Assembly: GCF_003576645.1 (NCBI RefSeq)
Contig: NC_044920.1
Location: forward strand, 5,726,597-5,790,596
Direction of reading: 5' to 3'
Length of the DNA stretch: 64,000 nt
Origin: Ipomoea triloba
Taxonomy: Eukaryota > Streptophyta > Magnoliopsida > Solanales > Convolvulaceae
Shown here: one piece after another, positions 58,217 to 64,000 of the stretch
Layout: every line of letters starts with the position of its first letter
Numbering within the stretch: the stretch's first letter is position 1
Position numbers and translations under genes: made by a program
The notes under the pieces: model-generated
Database searches by the model: none
Told to the model about the DNA's origin: nothing
What the model saw: the letters and a program-made list of their open reading frames with translations, nothing else

Positions 58217-58819
58217 GGCCTTGTTTGGTTAATGGCGTTTTGACCAGATTTTAGTGGTTTGACTTGATCAGAACGCTAAAAATAATGTTTGGTTAACAGC
58301 GGATTCAATTGGCGGTTTGGAAGCAAACCGCCAACTTTACAAACTTGGCGTTGGCGGTTGCAAATTGTCATCAATTTTCCATAATGGCCCTCCCAAAACT
58401 GAGCATGAGGCTCCCCTTTTAAGGGAGTCTCATGCTCCATTTATATTTTTTTTTACTTTTTCTTTTTTATTATATGATTATTATAATATAACAAAATTAT
58501 AAATATTAATAATAAATTATTATTTACAAGGTAATTAGATAAAATATTATATAATTTTATGTTATTTATTTAATTTACATTTTTAAATAAAATTATTATA
58601 TAATTAATAATTAATGAATTATTTTATAAAATATATGCATGTCCTTATAGGTCTTTTTACATCTCAACCACTAATAGTAGCAGCTAACTTTACCAAACAT
58701 CGTTTTACAAACAGCTAATATAATCCGCCAGTCAAACCCGCTGACACAATCCGCTATTTGTTATCCGCTAACACAGTCCGCTACCGCTAACCGCTAACCG
58801 CTGATAACCAAACAAGCCC
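58217..58819. mobile_element. hAT-like MITE, copy 2
   Basis: The left end 'ggccttgtttggttaatggcg' (21 bases, first 20 shown: ggccttgtttggttaatggc) faces the right end 'gctgataaccaaacaagccc'. Organisation is as copy 1, with 'ccgctaaccgctaaccgct' before the right end. It lies only ~105 bp after copy 1 in the same orientation. A SINE follows at once. Confidence 0.78.
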
Positions 58820-58833
58820 ATTATGGACCAGGG

Positions 58834-58997
58834 CCAAAGATCTTGTGGTCTAGTGGCGTTCGGCTGCACCCTCACATGGTATGGGGTGCGTTCGAGCCCC
58901 AATGGAGGTGATATTAACTCTTTGTGCTTCATTTGGTTGAGAAAATAGCTAGGAACAAATACTATATTGTAACGGAGTCAATAGTATTCAAAAAAAT
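58834..58997 (+). mobile_element. tRNA-derived SINE copy C with target duplication
   Basis: It is flanked by the 14-bp duplication ATTATGGACCAGGG (58820-58833 and 58998-59011). The head CCAAAGATCTTGTGGTCTAG contains an A box, and 'gtgcgttcgagcccc' (58887) is a good RNA polymerase III B box. The tail ends 'agtcaatagtattcaaaaaa'. SINEs are transcribed by Pol III and copied by LINE enzymes. Confidence 0.92.
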
Positions 58998-59011
58998 ATT
59001 ATGGACCAGGG

Positions 59012-59544
59012 TCTATTTAGCAATTATCAAGTTATTTATTTATATGTATACAAACTGTTAATTGTAGGTACAAAATGCGTTAGCTGAAGATACATAATTT
59101 TTATATCAGGATTCACAATGCAATATAAACTTGATCTATGGTATACCAATTGCCAAAAGTAAGGTTTGTTGCGACACTCTGCAAGTGGGTTTTAATTATA
59201 TTGTTTTGTAACGCTGGCAACTAATTGATTCTAGTTGAATTGTCATTCGATGGCCATCCATCCATCCATGATTCTTAAAATTGTTTCTCTGGCAATATTC
59301 ACCTTTTAAATATTGTTTATGCCATAATGTCATGTGTTTATAAAGGGTTGTTAAGGTCACCAGATTCTATTGTATACCGCTAGAGGAATATTGAAGGTTG
59401 AGACAAATTAAGGTTGTTGAAATAATGTCAAATTTAAGGGTATATTTATTATTAATTAATTATTCTAAAGTTGAATGTTTTATATTTATTATTATTAGTT
59501 ATAGTAAATAAAAATTGTATACCATTGTCATATATATTCATCCA

Positions 59545-59597
<53 letters not shown>

Positions 59598-59760
59598 GAA
59601 AGTCCATTGTGTTGACTAACCAGAGTGCATTTTTCATCGGGTGCAATCCAAAAGTGAATGAGAAAGATTTTGTGTATATACGAGTATTGTATGGACAATG
59701 TTCATATAGTATGATACGGATAGTGCGAGACACACCCTTAACGTGACTGCAAACTTCAAA
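59012..59760. other. AT-rich region with (AT)n array, no gene
   Basis: An (AT)n microsatellite lies at 59549-59593. No other structure is recognised. Confidence 0.5.
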
Positions 59761-61310
59761 ACCCAAGAGAGCTTAAGATAGAGAAAGGAGGAAGCAAGAC
59801 AAGAATAAGAGAAGGGAGAAGTAGAATGGTAAAGAAATATTTTATTCCCAGGAACTATGAATTCTGCTGTAAACTATGACCGAAATATATATAGTACTAC
59901 TCCAATTATCTTTTAGGAAGAAAAAAAATACAACTTAGGTAACTACTTACTATAATTGCTAAGGCAAGTAATTTCTATAATTCTAATGTAGGTAATCTTC
60001 AAGCCACCTGGAGGTTTCCTTTATCCTTGTTGGCATGTTTTCTCTTCTAACTATGCCACCTTCAACTGTTTCTTATTCATTATATCTAGCCTCCTCTGGT
60101 CTTGTATGGGCATAACCCTCCTTGTATCTTCAAAAACCTTCTTGTCTTCAAGGTGCAAATGTGGATATCTGTGCTTGAAATCTTCGGCATTTTCCCAAGT
60201 GGCATCCTCTGGGGCACTATAACTCCATTGCACAAGTAATTGAGTCTCAATCTTCCCTTTGAGTATAACTTGTCGTGATGCACAAATAGCCAAGGGCTTG
60301 GAGATTGGACACCCTAAAACAAATTCATCTGGTAACTAAAAACTTTTAATTTCCTCACCACCTTTGTATGGTTTGAGCTTGGAAACGTGGAAGACCAGGT
60401 GTATTTTTTCCCCTTAAGGTAGTTCGAGATGATAAGCCACATTACCAATACATTCTAATATCTTATACGACCCATAGTACCTTCTTGCCAACTTTTGAGA
60501 TCCCCGTTCGACCATTGAGGGTTTTGCGATATGATTACAATTGGAGTAATTCCATATCCCCAGTATGTAGTGACACTTCTCTTCATTTAGCGTTGGCTTT
60601 TTGCTCCATCCAGTGCTGTGCTTCTTTGATATTTGCCTTCAATTCGCGTAACAACTAGTCACGCTCTACCAGCATCTCGTCCACTGCCTGGTTGGTGGTT
60701 GCATCTTTGGTATTCCATGGTATGGTTGGCTGTAACCTGCCATATGATGCTTGGAAGGGGGTCATTTTAATACCATTGTGGTGACTTGTGTTCATACACT
60801 ATTCTGCCTAATAAAGGTATGATGCCCATCATGTCGGTCTGCTATGCATAAATACCTTCAAATATTGTTCTATAGTGTGATTCATGACTTCCGTTTGTAC
60901 ATCTGTTTGAGGATGATATGCAGTGCTACAACACAAAGTAGTGCCTCTAAGTGTGAACAAGGCACCCTAAAACTTGCTCAAGAATATCGGGTTATGATCA
61001 GAAATTATGGATTTCGAAAACCCATGGTGCTTTACCACAATATCTCTGTTGCCTTTTCTGTAGTGAAATGTGGTGGAAGGATTCCAATATGAGTGTACTC
61101 GCAACTTGCTTAACATGTCCACCACTACCATAAGGACGGATTTACCTTGAGACACTAGCAACCCAGTTAAAAAGTCCATTGAAACCTCTGCCCAAACTTG
61201 CATTGGGATTGGCAATGGTTGTAGTAAACTAGTTGGTGCTTGGATGTAAAATCTCCCCCAAAACTTTATGAGGTGCACTTGGTGCAAAACGTGAAACTCC
61301 ATACTCTAAA
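59761..61310 (-). pseudogene. Ty3/gypsy pol 3' fragment: integrase core and chromodomain
   Basis: On the minus strand 61302-60967 reads 'QVWAEVSMDFLTGLLVSQGK' and 'VVVDMLSKL', then 'VKHHGFSKSIISDHNPIFLS', the integrase core. 60960-60700 continues with 'AYHPQTDVQTEVMNHTIEQY'. 60293-60051 reads 'LLVQWSYSAPEDATWENAED', a chromodomain that marks chromovirus-type Ty3/gypsy elements. The AT-rich 59761-60050 part is probably the start of the 3' LTR ('aaatattttattcccaggaa'). Gag, protease and RT are absent, and stops interrupt the frame. Confidence 0.85.
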
Positions 61311-62256
61311 AAGTGAGCACCGATCACAATTATCCATCAGGGTTTATTAATGGTGAACGTTTTAGTAAAAACTTATGAGGTCAATTTTATAATTATTGTA
61401 AACTTTCAAGTTTAATTTTACAATATTTATAAAATAAACTCCACCATTTTCTACCTTATTATTTAGCAACCCTCAACCGACGATCTACACAAATAAATGG
61501 ATCAAATCAATTCTGACTTTTTACTAGGGAGTCTGTTCTCATATGAACCCACACACACACACACACATAATTGGGATCAAATGCGAATAAGTCTACAGGT
61601 GCGAACGTCTGAAAGAATTGTCAAGAATTTTTAAATGCACAATCGTAATGACCAAAAATTACAAAAATGTCATTACGCTGTTTCCCTTTTCATTGATTTT
61701 ACATTTATACATTTAGAAATGTTTGACAGTGCATTCGCGGATAATTGAAAATGCATTTTGAAACTCTTGTGGTGACATGGAAGAGAAAGGTAATGAGAAT
61801 CAGGTAGTGCCTTCTGTGCAATCAAAGCATTTCCAAATGCACTGTTAAACATTTCTAAATGCTTGACCGTAATTACAAAATATTACAAATATGTCACCAC
61901 ATTTTTTCCCATTTTAATTGATTTTTAGCCTTCGATCATCCTAAGATAGGCAGACCATATTTTCCCACACATTCACACCTTGGAAGCCATCTGCACCATG
62001 TCCTATATGTGTATGTGTGTGTGTGTGTCTGTGTAAGGCCATGCTCAAGTGCGGCTCTTCTTCCCAGTGCGGTCATGCGGCTTCATGGAGACCATCATAT
62101 GAGAGGCGATCAACGGTGCAAATTAAATCCTTCTTCCCCTTCCGTATCTCGATTTCTATGCAATAGCTTCTCCCAATCACGACCAGTAAGGGCAAAATCG
62201 TCTCCATTACCCTAGCTCTAGTTGAAGAAGAAACTGAAATCATCTCCATCCAACCT
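61311..62256. other. Region without gene
   Basis: A short (CA)n array lies at about 61551-61567. Phrases such as 'aatgcactgt' and 'cattacgctgtttccc' recur with variations (about 61620-61900) in both orientations, suggesting a decayed foldback element. No coding is seen. Confidence 0.4.
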
Positions 62257-62620
62257 TTGTTGTGTATTTCAAAGTGTGGTTTATTCCAAAATCTAGACGC
62301 AGAGCATTTACAAACTATGTGGTGTATTATAGCAATTGTTCATCTACGGTGCATTACTAAACATTTGGTGGAGAATTTGTGCATGCATAGTGGTGCATTT
62401 ATATTATGCATGTTGTGCATTTATGTATTGTACGCATTACTGGACACTTGGTAGTGCATTTGTGCATGCATAGTGGTGCATCTAATTTACTTGTGTTGTG
62501 CATTTACAAACTGGGTGGTGCATTGTAGAAGCTGATCATCTATGGTGCATTTGTGCATGCATAGTGGTTCATCTATTTTACTTGTGTTGGGCATTACAAA
62601 CTAGGTAGTGCATTGTAGAA
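62257..62620. repeat. Degenerate tandem repeat 'gtgcatttgtgcatgcata'
   Basis: Units such as 'tttgtgcatgcatagtggtg' and 'aaactgggtggtgcattgta' recur three to four times. The (AT)n array at 62633-62677 follows. Confidence 0.7.
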
Positions 62621-62625
62621 ATTTA

Positions 62626-62680
<55 letters not shown>

Positions 62681-62702
62681 CATTTCTCGTGGAGTGGGAT
62701 GT

Positions 62703-63095
62703 TTCCCGTGCAGTTGTGCGTTGGCTTTAGGTGCGTAATTTTCTTCTTAAGGTACGTGATTTTCCTTCTTAAAGTGCGTAATTTGTATGCTTAAGGTACG
62801 TGATTTTTCTTCTTATGGTGCGTTGTTTTCCTTCTTAAAGTGCGTGATATGTACGCTTAAGGTGCGTGGGTTGTTGAAATTTAAGGTGCGTCATTTTAAA
62901 ACCTTAGGTGCGTGGTTTGTGTTCTTAAAGTGAGTGGCTTATGTACTTAAGGTGCGTGGTTTGTGTACTTAAGGTGCACAGTGTATTCTCAACTAAAGGT
63001 GCACCATTTAAAAACTTTAGGTGCGTGATTTATGTTTTTAGCTTAACGTGCGTGGTTTGTGTGCTTAAGGTGAATACTGCACAACTGCACGGGAA
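62703..63095. mobile_element. Terminal-inverted-repeat element with minisatellite interior
   Basis: The 17-bp repeat TTCCCGTGCAGTTGTGC (62703-62719) is exactly inverted at 63079-63095. The interior is about fifteen variants of 'cttaaggtgcgtggtttgtg'. No coding is present. The flanks outside ('gagtgggatg' and 'atatacccgc') may extend the repeat imperfectly. Confidence 0.75.
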
Positions 63096-64000
63096 GATAT
63101 ACCCGCACCTGAACACTTCCCAATATCACCCTGATTTAATGGCCATGATTGACTAACAAATATAGTTTAAAATGTATTTAAAGAAGGATAAGGGATACAT
63201 TAGTAATGCATTCAAGATTCTTTATATGGTTTAAATTTTAATAAATATTATGTGCATATTTGTCGGAGGTGTAGTAAACGTATTATTGGTAATACTTTAT
63301 TCTGCAATCAAACATCTTGTTGAAAAGCAAAGACCATGGTAACAATGGTGTCACCATCACCGATTGAGAACGGAGGTATGATCGCTCTTTTTTTTAAAAA
63401 AAATCGTTGATTAAGGGGTGGTATGTGCAGTGTCTGAGGATGAAGGGTGGGTGTTAGTGGGTGCAGAAATTGCGTGTGTTGGGTGTGTGGTAAGGGGGAG
63501 CGTTTGTGCATGCATTCAAAGGCCGTGTGCAAACAGATATTTTACACACATCACCAGTGTGCAATAGACGTACACGCACATACTAATTTGTGCGTGCATT
63601 TTAATATTTCATTATTGTGTGCACCTTTGTTTTATATTTTTAAAATTTTTTATATTTTTATAGCTATGTGTTAGAAATCTACCACTATTGTAGAATCCAT
63701 TTTTGTGCGCAACCGTGGGTTTTTGTGTGTACGAGTCCGTTTTGAGCAGAGTGCGTTAGTGATTTAGTACGCAAACCAGTGTGCAATTGAGGATGCCTAC
63801 ACATGTAGGCGATAAGGGATGCACAGACGTCAAAGCTAACACACATGGTACTAGAATGTGTATTAGAGCACAAGAACACAATTGGTTTTGTGTGCATTTT
63901 TATAATTGTGTTTGTACACTATGGTGTTCAAAAGCGTTGATTAAAAGCATTGGGGGTATATGGGCGCTGCTACAGGATGAACAATCCTCGACTATAATAC
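63096..64000. other. Window end, GT-rich low-complexity, no gene
   Basis: From about 63430 the sequence is rich in 'tgtgtgc' and 'gtgcgtgc' phrases. I see no gene or bounded element. Confidence 0.4.

Noticed and set aside
62257..63080. CRISPR-like array
   Set aside because: The units are degenerate direct repeats without regular unique spacers, in a plant genome and within a terminal-inverted-repeat element.

Overview
This is a repeat-dominated stretch of a plant nuclear genome, almost certainly a eudicot. The base composition is AT-rich, introns use GT..AG borders, and the transposons are all plant families (Copia, chromodomain Ty3/gypsy, L1-type LINE, CACTA/En-Spm, tRNA-derived SINE, many MITEs). 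I cannot fix the genus from sequence alone. I find one convincing, apparently intact host gene: a nine-exon cellulose synthase-like A (mannan/glucomannan synthase) gene on the minus strand at 30360-36315. Its splice phases all agree and give a 527-residue protein.

Layout. 1-285: G-rich start and a SINE. 286-16855: a minus-strand Copia retrotransposon split inside its reverse transcriptase by a 10.8 kb CACTA transposon (3034-13849, TSD ACT). The CACTA itself carries a long LTR-type insertion (5899-8138, TSD ATTCA). 17109-18385: a solo LTR (TSD TAGCT) with conserved palindromes and hairpins. 18790-21050: Copia gag remnant split by a MITE. 21058-30050: MITEs, foldback elements, microsatellites, a Copia 3' tail and a sequence gap. 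30360-36315: the CSLA gene, with MITEs or SINE-like sequence in several introns. 36316-38267: its upstream region.

38268-53247 is a second nest. A Copia-family solo LTR is interrupted by a minus-strand LINE (38506-53059, 17-bp TSD). The LINE is interrupted by a solo LTR (40639-41842, TSD AAAGG, same family as 17109-18385) and by a plus-strand Copia element (46265-52032, TSD TGTGT). 53248-64000 holds MITEs, SINE copies, a Ty3/gypsy pol fragment (about 60050-61310) and minisatellites.

Two places look like assembly artefacts rather than biology. One is a tract repeated after poly-T at single N characters (38550, 38864 and 40032). The other is a roughly 930-bp block repeated on the two sides of the 56364-57035 gap. 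I see no operon-like or defence-like system. The signal I find most unexplained is the set of conserved palindromes and base-paired hairpins shared by two otherwise diverged solo LTRs.
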